A DNA stretch of 46,176 nt from an uncultured Flavobacteriaceae bacterium (GTDB taxonomy: Bacteria; Bacteroidota; Bacteroidia; Flavobacteriales; Flavobacteriaceae), in the NCBI GenBank assembly GCA_938010765.1, contig CALLVX010000094.1, positions 1 to 46,176 of the forward strand, given 5' to 3'. The position numbers and the translations under genes were made by a program. Positions 8,586-16,874 of the stretch are shown piece by piece (positions within the stretch are counted from its first letter, which is position 1; the number at the start of each line of letters is the position of its first letter). The notes below the pieces were generated by a model. The model saw only the letters and a list, made by a program, of their open reading frames with translations, did not search any database and was not told the DNA's origin.

Positions 8586-9421
8586 TATTTAGTATATATA
8601 AGGTGTGGATTTTCAAGTGGGGTTTGCCCTAGTACCTGTACGCGTCTAAGATGTCTTGGAGCGCCTTTGGTAAATGGCTCGCGGCCATGTAACAAGGTGT
8701 GATTATCAGACAGCACAATATCTCCTGTTTCCCAACGGTGCGTGTATAGAAATTCAGGAGCGTACAGCGTTTGATTCAGCGTTTGAATAAAATCTTCGGT
8801 TTCTTGATTTTCAAGACCTTCAACTTCAAAACCGGGGTGATTAATAAAAGATTCGTCGCTATGGGTAGGGGGCTCACAATAGCGAATCACCGAGTAATCT
8901 CTTTCCGGGTGCTTCGTTAACAGGGGCGCTTTGGTTTGGCTATCGTAAAATTCCATTTTACGAGAATAAACACAGTTTACTTTACTCCATGTTTCACGAA
9001 CCTCTTCTGACATCTGTTCTAGAATCATTTTGGTATTGGTAAAAGTGGTCCCTCCACCATTATCCGTGCCAGGAGAACTTACACAATGAAATACTTGCGT
9101 CTCGGGAACTTGCTCTCTGTACATCCCATCCCAGTGAAGAGGGATATAGGTATTGTCAAAAATGTGGTCTTCGGGATTGTCTTGCACCACAAGCTCTAGT
9201 ACTTTTCCAAAAGGCCACATGCAAATTTCTCCGAAGGCTTCGCAATAGTTAGCGAAATCTTCGGCGCAATCAAAGCTTCGAAAGCCTCTTAAGGTGATTA
9301 AATGTTCTTGGGACAGTACCGTTTTTAGTTCATTTATATCCAAATCCTGAACATCTTCCTTTCCGAAAATTGGTTCGATCAATAGACCAAAAGGGTTTAA
9401 CTTAGTTGTTTTAAAATTCAT
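8585..9421 (-). CDS. Fe(II)/2-oxoglutarate oxygenase, TauD/TfdA family (PvcB/IsnB-like)
   Basis: 278 residues. Iron ligands are visible: HWD (His96, Asp98) and a distal His in LLHGREPF (about His245); Arg259/260 in RHLRRVQ would bind 2-oxoglutarate. N-terminal LITLRGFRSF is typical of the family. Next to an isonitrile synthase this is almost certainly the PvcB/IsnB partner that decarboxylates or desaturates the isonitrile amino acid to the vinyl isonitrile; PvcB and IsnB outcomes cannot be told apart by eye. It lies 103 bases after the synthase, with a strong stem-loop between, and overlaps the monooxygenase start. Confidence 0.87.
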   Translation of the reverse strand: MNFKTTKLNPFGLLIEPIFGKEDVQDLDINELKTVLSQEHLITLRGFRSFDCAEDFANYCEAFGEICMWPFGKVLELVVQDNPEDHIFDNTYIPLHWDGMYREQVPETQVFHCVSSPGTDNGGGTTFTNTKMILEQMSEEVRETWSKVNCVYSRKMEFYDSQTKAPLLTKHPERDYSVIRYCEPPTHSDESFINHPGFEVEGLENQETEDFIQTLNQTLYAPEFLYTHRWETGDIVLSDNHTLLHGREPFTKGAPRHLRRVQVLGQTPLENPHLIYTK

Positions 9422-9457
9422 TTCGATTTCTTGTTTTGTAAATTGATCGTCTAATTT

Positions 9458-9485
9458 AGACTGGTGCGATTATCGGCACCAGTCT
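9458..9485. other. Stem-loop between isonitrile synthase and oxygenase genes
   Basis: Perfect 10-bp inverted repeat AGACTGGTGC / GCACCAGTCT with an 8-base loop. On the coding (minus) strand it is preceded by A-rich sequence and followed by AAATTAGA with no T-run, so it does not look like a terminator of the operon. On the plus strand it is followed by ACTTTTTT and could terminate antisense transcription. Likely an mRNA-processing or stability element. Confidence 0.6.
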
Positions 9486-9524
9486 ACTTTTTTCTATAAA
9501 TCTGTTGTCTTTAGTTCCTAGAAA

Positions 9525-10562
9525 TTATGCGGCCGGCCTGTTTGAACTTTCCTCGATTAACTCGTAGTGACATGGGCGTCCTTTTTCGTCTAAGATGAGT
9601 TTTGAATTCAACTTTTGAACTTCTGCATGCTTCATAAGAATATATCCGTTGCCAGTATTCACTGTTACCGCATGCCAAGGAGTCAGCCATGCTTCAACCC
9701 CTAGAAGTTGTATCCCAATTTTTTTAGCTCCACAGGCCTGTGGATGAATGGATAGACGAATTGCTTCAGGAAATTTTTCAGCGATCAAATCGGTCCAAGC
9801 ATTACTTCTTATAATTGCCTTATACGCTTTTTCTTTGCATTCTTTTTGAATAGAACTCCTAGATCTAGTTTGCCCGGGAAATGAAAGGTCTTCTACAAGA
9901 AACCGAGTAAGGCCACAATACATAGTGGTCATCTCTTTTTCTTCTGGGGTAGCTGAATCCTGCCCTCCTTTTTTAACTCGCTCTTTTAGCGTATCAATAT
10001 CCTGCCCATATTTTTCGATAAGTACTTCCCTAGCCTGATCAAAATCATTGTTGACAACGTAATCATCGAGGTTAAAAGTGGAAAGTGCTGTGAGGTCTGC
10101 ATCTTCAATAAACTGATCAATTTCAACTTGATACGCCGTTACGTTGTTTTCCGAAATTCCCACAACATCGCTAAAGACTCTCCCATCTGAACATATGATC
10201 AACTCTGCACCGGGTTCATAAATCTTTTGAATTCGTTCGCAAAGGTCATTTAAGAATACAAGGGACTTCTTTTCGCCCATATCGGGAAGATGCCCTAAAA
10301 CTTTTGCCGGATTCGGAGACTTCCCTGGAAAAGCCGGTAAGACAAATCTAATTTTTTTGTTTTGCATAATTGCTTCAGTGATCTTAGCTATGTGTGGTTT
10401 ATGACAGCTTGTACATGCAGCTGAATCACAAATATGTTCAGATTTCATCATACGCCGAAATTGCATGACTTCAGTCAAAATAAGCCTGGCTAGACTCGTA
10501 ATTTTATCAAAATAATGAGGTGACAGATAAACTTTACTTAATTCTTCATTTTTTTTAATCAT
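9525..10562 (-). CDS. Isonitrile (isocyanide) synthase, Dit1/PvcA family
   Basis: 345 residues with the Dit1/PvcA pattern: KKIRFVLPAFPGKSPNPAKVLGHLPDMGEK (written here as family blocks FVLPAFPGKSPNP and LGHLPDMGE), ELIICSDGRVFSDVVG, ARLxIHPQ-like RLSIHPQACGAKK, and TPWHAVTVN near the C-terminus. PvcA/IsnA enzymes turn the amino group of Tyr or Trp into an isonitrile with ribulose-5-phosphate as the carbon source. N-terminal Cys residues (CDSAACTSCH, about 45-54) are notable. First gene of a three-gene operon with an oxygenase and an FAD monooxygenase. The substrate amino acid cannot be read from the sequence. Confidence in family is high. Confidence 0.9.
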   Translation of the reverse strand: MIKKNEELSKVYLSPHYFDKITSLARLILTEVMQFRRMMKSEHICDSAACTSCHKPHIAKITEAIMQNKKIRFVLPAFPGKSPNPAKVLGHLPDMGEKKSLVFLNDLCERIQKIYEPGAELIICSDGRVFSDVVGISENNVTAYQVEIDQFIEDADLTALSTFNLDDYVVNNDFDQAREVLIEKYGQDIDTLKERVKKGGQDSATPEEKEMTTMYCGLTRFLVEDLSFPGQTRSRSSIQKECKEKAYKAIIRSNAWTDLIAEKFPEAIRLSIHPQACGAKKIGIQLLGVEAWLTPWHAVTVNTGNGYILMKHAEVQKLNSKLILDEKGRPCHYELIEESSNRPAA

Positions 10563-10635
10563 AACTTTTATTTTGTTTTATGTTTTGCACATAATCATTT
10601 GTAGGTTCTTAAAGCGAATCTATCGACAACATCAA

Positions 10636-10685
10636 CAAATGTTAATATGCTAAGTAATAAATGGGAATATTAAATTAATAAGTGG
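10636..10685 (-). promoter_or_regulatory. Isonitrile operon promoter with tandem 21-bp direct repeats
   Basis: TAATAAATGG (10655-10664) and TAATAAGTGG (10676-10685) are direct repeats with exactly 21-bp period, two helical turns. A CAAATGT (-7-like) lies at 10636-10642; the distal TAATAAGTGG is 40 bp from it, against 39 bp in the two promoters at 3.9 and 5.7 kb. This fits an AraC- or LytTR-type dimer bound to one DNA face; the AraC gene at 12790 is the nearest candidate. Confidence 0.6.
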
Positions 10686-11318
10686 GACCACTGTACTCAA
10701 TAAGCCGAAACTTGCATCTCTCATTGGGTTACCGAACGCTTGAGTTAATACATGAGGCAAAAAAAAAATTCTTTTGAAGATACTTTTGCAGTTGAGATCC
10801 TACTTTATAATCATGGTTTATTACGCTCGGTACAGCGTTGGATCATCTAGTCTTAAGTATGTGATTACAGGAAGAAATTTAAAAATTCAATTCCATTAAA
10901 AACAGATATTAAAAGCCCGTTTCAGCCGTAGGCTGTATATTCTCAAAAAACCGTAAAATACTTACTTTAAGCGCTTTAATTCATTTTTGTCCAACACTTC
11001 ACAAAATAAACCTACCTTTACCCCGTCTAATGTACTTAGATAGCTTCTCTACAATCGTTTTTGTTTTGGTTGTACTTTAGTTTTTGCTTTCGTAGTAATA
11101 AAACAGCAATAGTGCACCAATCATTTTTAAGCTAAGCAACAGGAATAACGACCAAGTTATAAGAAGTTGTCTTTGATGCAGACAATAGTCATCATTGGAG
11201 ATACCCAACTAATTTCTTCTCAGTTCCCTAATTTTTACACAGCTAGCATCCTTAGGATGAAAGCTGTTTAGTAAGTATGTACTCTTATTTAATGGAGTAC
11301 AGGCAAGAGCTTTAAAAG
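10686..11318. other. Intergenic region with a stem-loop ahead of the desaturase
   Basis: No supported gene in about 630 bases. The one clear structure is a broken palindrome at 11239-11267: ACAGCT-AG-CATCC-TTA-GGATG-AA-AGCTGT, 11 paired bases per arm with an internal AG/AA mismatch. It could be a 5' leader structure of the desaturase or a relic. Confidence 0.4.
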
Positions 11319-11447
11319 TTAAGTAAGAATAGTATCAAAAATCCAACATTTTCTAAAAGAGTAGGTACCGATTTTTCAAAAACACTAAAAATCCGGGTCA
11401 ACCAATATTTTAAGACCAATGGGATTAGTAAACATGCCAATAATAGC

Positions 11448-12428
11448 ATGATCGCCAAATCGGTTTTAATGCTGACCCTTTTTATTGGGCCATTCATACT
11501 ACTCAATTCGGGTGTTGTTGCAAGTACATGGTTGCTTTTTCTTCTATACATTATCTCTGGTCTGGGAATGGCCGGTATTGGCATGGGCATCATGCATGAT
11601 GCCATTCATGGATCATATTCTTCGAACAAGACCGTAAACCAGTATATGGGCTATACCATGAACCTTGTGGGCGCCAGTGCGACCGTATGGAAAATACAAC
11701 ACAATGTATTGCATCATACTTATACGAATATATCGGGGGCCGACGATGATATAAATGCGCCCTTTTTTCTGCGCTTTTCCCCGAATGCCAAAAGAAATTC
11801 GCTGCATCGGTTCCAGTTCTTGTACGCCTGGTTTTTTTATTGCCTCTCAACAATTTCATGGATTACGACAAAAGACTTTGTTCGCATCACCCGCTATCGA
11901 AAAATGGGTTTTTTAAACAAGAAAAATGAGTTCCGTAAGGAAGTCGCTATCTTAATTATATGGAAACTCTTCTACTATAGCTTTGCCCTGGTACTACCCC
12001 TATTTATTGTACCTATAACCTCATGGATAATAGTTATCGCCTTTATTACGATGCATTTGGTGACCGGGTTTTTGATCAGCACTGTGTTTCAGATTGCACA
12101 TATTATGCCCGATGTAGCATTTCCCCGGCCAGATGAAAATGGTCTCATTGCTGGTGACTGGTCTCTGCACCAAATGGCTACGACCACCAACTTTGCGCCC
12201 GGAAATCGTCTTTTCTCCTGGTTGATCGGAGGGTTAAATTACCAAGTGGAGCATCATTTGCTACCCAACGTCTGCCATGTACATTATAAGGATCTATCGG
12301 TGATCGTAGCCGACACTGCCAAGGAGTTTGGAATGCCATATTATTCTCAGAAAACCTTGGGAAGTGCTATTTGGAACCATATTAAAATGCTGCACCAATT
12401 GGGAAGAACAACTTCTACCAACCAATAA
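11448..12428 (+). CDS. Acyl-lipid fatty-acid desaturase (first ATG lies inside the domain)
   Basis: 326 residues from the ATG at 11448. The three His boxes of membrane desaturases are complete: HDAIH (about 49-53), HNVLHH (about 85-90) and QVEHH (about 266-270). Four or more hydrophobic segments place it in the inner membrane; Delta6/acyl-lipid type fits best. The start is suspicious: the same frame is open upstream to a stop at 11313 and encodes FSKRVGTDFSKTLKIRVNQYF..ISKHA, which looks like the usual desaturase N-terminus, yet there is no ATG, GTG or TTG between 11313 and 11448. Either a rare start (for example ATC at 11334) is used or the start codon has been lost. It sits alone between the isonitrile operon and an AraC gene. 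Confidence 0.85.
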   Translation: MIAKSVLMLTLFIGPFILLNSGVVASTWLLFLLYIISGLGMAGIGMGIMHDAIHGSYSSNKTVNQYMGYTMNLVGASATVWKIQHNVLHHTYTNISGADDDINAPFFLRFSPNAKRNSLHRFQFLYAWFFYCLSTISWITTKDFVRITRYRKMGFLNKKNEFRKEVAILIIWKLFYYSFALVLPLFIVPITSWIIVIAFITMHLVTGFLISTVFQIAHIMPDVAFPRPDENGLIAGDWSLHQMATTTNFAPGNRLFSWLIGGLNYQVEHHLLPNVCHVHYKDLSVIVADTAKEFGMPYYSQKTLGSAIWNHIKMLHQLGRTTSTNQ

Positions 12429-12789
12429 AAAAGTGCATAGAGCACGGTAAAAATGGCCGACCCTCAATAGCCGGTTTTGATGCTGGTTTTTGTTAAAAAA
12501 GTTCTTGCGCTAGCGGCGATAGCGTGCCATTTTAAGATGCTGCCAACACCAGAACTTACTCATAATTTCTGAGATTACCACAAAGCCACCTAATTTGAAA
12601 TATGGAGGAGCGCGCTCTTTAATACTAATGTATTTGTACATACATCCTTGCCCATCAAAGGGTATAAAAAATTATTTGATACCCCACCACGTTATAGGTT
12701 GTTGTGAAAAATGTTGCAATTACATATCTTGGACACTATACCATACCCCTTAGGGATTTGCAAAGCGCAATTGAAGATGGGGATAACGT

Positions 12790-13854
12790 TTGCTATCAAT
12801 GGAGGTTTTACGATACATATTGGCCATCTATATATTAGTCGGCTTTACCGTCGCTGGTGGTCTTTTCTTCATCAAGCGCCCCAAACTGAATGTTTTTTTA
12901 GCCGTTTTCATCCTCCTTTTTTCCCTTGATGATCTTTATTTTTTGTACGAATCGGGAGAGCTGCTACATATATTTCCGCAATTTCATCTGATCAATTACC
13001 CGATTACCCTTGTATTCGGCCCCGTTATTTACTTTCACTTAAGATCACTGGCAACACCCATGGAAAGTACTATTCGAAGACTTCTATTGCATTTGCTTCC
13101 CTTTTTAGCATTGCTACTTTTCACCATCTTTTTATTTAACATGGAGCCGTTCGATCGGGTACGATTTATGGGCGGGACCTATTATTACACTATCGCTAGG
13201 CCCATAAATTATTTTAAGGTCGCGCATCTTTTGGCCTACGGTGTTTTAATGATTCTATTTATACGAAAAAAGGAAACTATATCGCATTTGCATGAAAGGA
13301 CGTATGCTAAAATAATCGTATTCATATACCTGATCACAGCCGTATTGCAAGCTTGTCTTACTGCGGCGATATTACTATCCCATTACTTTATCATCTATTA
13401 TGTCTTTGCATTCTCCTTGGTTTTGATAATCGGGTTCATGCTTTATTTTAAACCGGCCATTTTTCAAAAATTAAAGGTAAAATATGCCAACTCTACTTTG
13501 ACCAAATCAGATAGGAATCGAATTTTGCATAAGATCGAAGCCTACTTGGCCGCCAAGGACAAGCTCGTAGACCAGAGATTAAATCTTGCCCTATTAGCGC
13601 AGCACATCGATGAAAAAAAACATCATATTTCGCAAACCTTATCACAAGAATTAGGTACCTCGTTTAACAGCTATGTGAATAAGCACCGAATCGAATACAG
13701 CAAGACCTTATTGCGAAACCCTTCCTATGACAAGTTCAAAATTTTGGCTGTTGCGATAGATGTTGGTTTTTCAAATAAGAACACCTTTCACCGTGCATTC
13801 ATCAAGTACAACGCCTGTACTCCTGGCGAGTATCGGAAAAAAGCGACTCTGTAG
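12790..13854 (+). CDS. AraC-family regulator with membrane N-terminus
   Basis: 354 residues (a second Met at 12799 is an alternative start). Residues about 5-220 contain about seven hydrophobic helices (ILAIYILVGFTVAGGLFFI ... IYYVFAFSLVLIIGFMLYF); residues about 250-352 form the AraC/XylS double helix-turn-helix (LALLAQHIDEKKHHISQTL, then ILAVAIDVGFSNKNTFHRAF and TPGEYRK). This is the Bacteroidota layout in which a membrane sensor is fused directly to the DNA-binding domain. It stands alone, with desaturase upstream and the broken DUF6958 gene downstream. It is the only AraC-type protein here, so it is a candidate reader of the 21-bp direct repeats upstream of the isonitrile operon. Confidence 0.88.
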   Translation: MLSMEVLRYILAIYILVGFTVAGGLFFIKRPKLNVFLAVFILLFSLDDLYFLYESGELLHIFPQFHLINYPITLVFGPVIYFHLRSLATPMESTIRRLLLHLLPFLALLLFTIFLFNMEPFDRVRFMGGTYYYTIARPINYFKVAHLLAYGVLMILFIRKKETISHLHERTYAKIIVFIYLITAVLQACLTAAILLSHYFIIYYVFAFSLVLIIGFMLYFKPAIFQKLKVKYANSTLTKSDRNRILHKIEAYLAAKDKLVDQRLNLALLAQHIDEKKHHISQTLSQELGTSFNSYVNKHRIEYSKTLLRNPSYDKFKILAVAIDVGFSNKNTFHRAFIKYNACTPGEYRKKATL

Positions 13855-13959
13855 CCCTTGCAAGTGGTAACAAATAATTAGTAAACCCCTCGTTTTTTGA
13901 TGTGGTATTTATAAAATGCCTACAATTACATACACTAACAATTTCCAAAATTTTTAACT

Positions 13960-14242
13960 ATGCATATTGAAGAACGAATCATGACCTTGCACCCGAAAAA
14001 AAAGAGTTCATATCTTGAAACGACGCTTCGACCTCATCAAAGAATTTATAATAAACACCATTGAAACAAATGATGAAATCTCGTATGAAAAGCTAAACAA
14101 TTTGGCAGTAGACCAACTTAAAAACACTTTTGACGGGAAGGTGACATGGTATATTGTATTGGTAAAACTTGATTTGGAAGCTGGTAATATCCTAGAGCGA
14201 ATCCCCAAAACAAACCCTCACTGGCTTCGAATGAAAAAATAA
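13960..14242 (+). pseudogene. DUF6958-family protein, frameshifted in a run of eight A
   Basis: Frame 1 from ATG 13960 reads MHIEERIMTLHPKKK and then leaves the family; frame 2 reads RVHILKRRFDLIKEF and continues through FDGKVTWYIVLVKLDLEAG..ERIPKTNPHWLR to the stop at 14242. Both parts match a small Bacteroidota family I recall as DUF6958 (TLHP..K.GV.I start, VKLDLEA..IERI end). The break is in A8 at 13996-14003: removing one A joins the two parts. A TTG at 14015 could start a shortened product. It may be a true pseudogene, a slippery phase-variable site, or a sequencing error. Function unknown. Confidence 0.65.
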
Positions 14243-14246
14243 AAAA

Positions 14247-14930
14247 ATGTTAGGTAGCGGTACTATGATGATGAAAAAAAACAAAAAGGCAATCGAATGG
14301 AAGTCAAAATGGATTGATTTTCTTATTGTAATCATGGGTATCACCATTGCGTACCAACTAAACAATTGGAACGAGGCCAATAAGGAAATTAAAAAAGGAA
14401 ACGAGTACCTCCTTAATTTTCAAAGAGAAAACGAAACCAACGAAAAGCGTATCGCAAAAGCATTGCTGTACCTAGAGGATAGCAAAGCAACTATGGATTC
14501 GCTAAAGAACATGTTGGACATTCAAGGGTTCCAAGATGTGCGTGTAGCATCGTTTTCGAACTATATGATGGCAACCCTGCGTTTTAAACCCACCACGGTT
14601 ACCATGGAAAACATAAAAGCTTCGGGTGATTTTGAACTGATTCAAGATATTACCTTAAGAAGAGCTTTGATCGAACTCTATAGTGCTTACTCGGTACTCG
14701 CGATTGTCGATCAAAAGATGGCCGACTTCGTAGACCGGTATACCACCCCATTTTTCTTTGAAAAAATACGCTTTCTAGATTTTAGCCCTATCGATGGTGA
14801 TGGCTTTTTAAACGATCCTCATTTTGAAAATATGGTTTTGGGCCATGATAAGTTACTCGACCAACAGATTTCGTCTTACCGCACTACCTTGAACAAATTA
14901 AATGCTATTGACATCGCTGCCAATAATTGA
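14247..14930 (+). CDS. DUF6090-like membrane-anchored protein
   Basis: 227 residues; the start could instead be the Met at 14265. One transmembrane segment near the N-terminus (IDFLIVIMGITIAYQLNNWNE, about 23-43), followed by a charged, mostly helical region. The IxIAxQxNNWNE signature is that of DUF6090 proteins, which are common in Flavobacteriia and often multi-copy; their function is unknown. It starts 4 bases after the broken DUF6958 gene, so the two probably share a transcript. Confidence 0.72.
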   Translation: MLGSGTMMMKKNKKAIEWKSKWIDFLIVIMGITIAYQLNNWNEANKEIKKGNEYLLNFQRENETNEKRIAKALLYLEDSKATMDSLKNMLDIQGFQDVRVASFSNYMMATLRFKPTTVTMENIKASGDFELIQDITLRRALIELYSAYSVLAIVDQKMADFVDRYTTPFFFEKIRFLDFSPIDGDGFLNDPHFENMVLGHDKLLDQQISSYRTTLNKLNAIDIAANN

Positions 14931-15385
14931 CGGGAACTTATTTATGCCCCTCTACAATGTTCAATTACAGACCATCCTTGGTAAGATGTATCAAAAACAT
15001 CAGGGCGTTTTAAATGTGCCAAGTCCTGTCAATCTTTGTAGGCAAATCCGGTTTGTAAGGCGTCGTCTTGAAAAAAGGTGTTCTGTGGCCATTAATCGAC
15101 CCAACACTGCTATAGTTCCTATGTTTATTGCTCACTTTCATATGATTTGCATCGACCCTACAAACGGAATCAATCGAAAAACAATCCAAAAAATTAGATG
15201 TTACCTCTCTCCGATTGAAAGTAACCCTAAGTTCCCTTACAAGGAATAAATTGGGTACCCGCGACAAATTCATACCTGATCGTGAAGGTTAAACTTTTAA
15301 AAACAATACCATGAAAAACTCAAATGTACTCAACGGCAATCTGACCGCTACCTCCCAAGGTCTTCTCCCATTTCACAAGTACTCC
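14931..15385. other. Gap with no supported gene
   Basis: About 450 bases. Short open frames exist on both strands (14902-15249 plus, 15010-15273 minus), but neither translation shows a family pattern, signal peptide or coding-like composition. I see no repeat or RNA gene here. Confidence 0.4.
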
Positions 15386-15919
15386 ATGAAACAACTGTTC
15401 CTACGACTACCACTGGTGTTATTTTTGTTGGCAGGGTTAAGTTGCTCTGATAATGATTCTGAAAACAATGAAGACACACCAGCCCAAAATTCGGTAGCCA
15501 GCTTTTCTTTGTCGGGCGATGGTTACAACGAAACCATCTCCTACAACGGTGAAGACAATCTTATTTTTTGCAGGCTGACCGGCTCAGAGATGTGGATTCG
15601 GATGGCGCGTGACAAAGCGGCAAACGGAAACGGTTCTCGTTATATCGACATAGACATTTGCAATTATGCCGGCTCAGGCACGTACGCACCGGTAGACCCG
15701 CGCAACAGACCCTGCCCCGAAGGCTTGTTATGGGATATTTTTTGGCATGATGGCGACAAGGTATATTCCAATACCGATACCTCGTCGCCTTGTCAATTGG
15801 TATTGAAATTAAATGGCGACGTGCTAAGCGGTACATTTAATTGTAGTGAAGTAATCCGCTTCGAGGGCACTGAAAGCATTCAAGTCACCGAAGGTAGTTT
15901 TAGTTGTGTTATCGAATAA
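15386..15919 (+). CDS. Small secreted lipoprotein of unknown function
   Basis: 177 residues from the Met at 15386, preferred because the signal peptide (KQLFLRLPLVLFLLAGLSC) begins directly there; an in-frame Met at 15311 would add 25 residues that look non-coding. The lipobox is AGLSC (Cys about 20), followed by an acidic Ser/Asn/Asp linker. The mature domain is beta-rich with Cys residues at FCRLTG, DICNYAG, RPCPEG, SPCQLV, FNCSEV and FSCVIE, which could form disulfides. The NGDVLSGTFNCSEV end resembles Bacteroidota lipoproteins of the DUF6252-like kind, but I cannot assign it firmly. A terminator follows. Confidence 0.7.
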   Translation: MKQLFLRLPLVLFLLAGLSCSDNDSENNEDTPAQNSVASFSLSGDGYNETISYNGEDNLIFCRLTGSEMWIRMARDKAANGNGSRYIDIDICNYAGSGTYAPVDPRNRPCPEGLLWDIFWHDGDKVYSNTDTSSPCQLVLKLNGDVLSGTFNCSEVIRFEGTESIQVTEGSFSCVIE

Positions 15920-15959
15920 CGGCTTTTATGAATGGGTGGACCATAAAATTAAAGATAGA

Positions 15960-15991
15960 CTTGGCAGGTTCATTGACCTACCAAGCTTTTT
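15960..15991 (+). terminator. Rho-independent terminator after the lipoprotein gene
   Basis: CTTGGcAGGT ... ACCTaCCAAG pairs as a stem with one mismatch, then CTTTTTAA. It lies 41 bases after the stop codon. Confidence 0.65.
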
Positions 15992-16097
15992 AATACGAAA
16001 TGACAAAGGCGTGGGTAGTACTCCTTTCATCATTTAGGTGTATTTATAAGGGGCGTATTTTTGGTGCAATTTTAGGCCATGAATTCTGATAATGGGC

Positions 16098-16874
16098 TTA
16101 TTTTGAAAGCGCAAATGAAATGCCATACGTAAGCAACCAATCGTCTTGTTTTACTTCTACCGCCGTGATATCTTCATGGGAATATATAAGTCTTGCCTGT
16201 AAACTGATCGCAGTATTTAAACGATACCCAAGCCCCATGTAAGCAAGAAAACGTTGATTGCCCTGGGCCGATATCGAAAGCTGATCAATGAATTCATAAT
16301 TTAGTTTTAAGGAAGTCCCCATCGTATGTTCGCCATATATGCGAATGGTGGGACGTACAATTCTGAAGGTCGTTTTGGGCATATCGTTGTAGATCACCAC
16401 ACTGGTGTATTTTGAAAAATCGCAGATGACAGCTGTCGAGATCTTTAACAGATGCTTAGATTCTATAACAGGCACCCAGGTGACTCCTACCCCATTTTGC
16501 AGCCGTCTTTTTATGCTTAGCCGAAAATTGGTTTCGTATAGGGTTAGATAAAACGGATACAGTTTTTGAAACGGTTTGTACTAAATGTAAGCATTCGCGG
16601 TGTAGTTATGATCAATTTTTCGTTTATTGACTTCCCCATACCTAAATTGATGTGCCGTTTTAAATACCCATTTTTTGTTTGGAAAACTGTACAGGGCTTC
16701 CAGGTTGTTTGTCGAAAGGATTCTTTCTACGTTTCCAAAGGCGAAATTCCCCGAAGTGCGTAGCTGTATGCTCCAGGATAAGGTATCGGTTTCGGTTATT
16801 TGTGCTTCTCCTGCAAAAAAAGGCAACCATATCAACATTGAACACAGCACCAAAACCGATTTTTTCCTTACCAT
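16098..16874 (-). pseudogene. DUF481-type outer-membrane barrel, interrupted by an in-frame TAG
   Basis: One reading frame gives about 258 residues, interrupted after 97 codons by TAG at 16583-16581. Before it: a signal peptide (VLVLCSMLIWLPFFAGEAQ) and WSIQLRTSGNFAFGNVERI..ALYSFPNKKW; after it, in the same frame: YKPFQKLYPFYLTLYETNFR, then VGVTWVPV and strands to FALSK. Together this is the DUF481 salt-tolerance-barrel pattern. A single base change would restore the frame. Its start overlaps the stop of the MBL/cyclase gene by 7 bases, so it was the last gene of that operon. An internal Met at 16475 cannot give an exported product because the signal is lost. Confidence 0.75.

Noticed and set aside
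14902-15273. Two overlapping open frames on opposite strands
   Set aside because: Neither shows a family pattern, signal or membrane segment, and they are mutual shadows.
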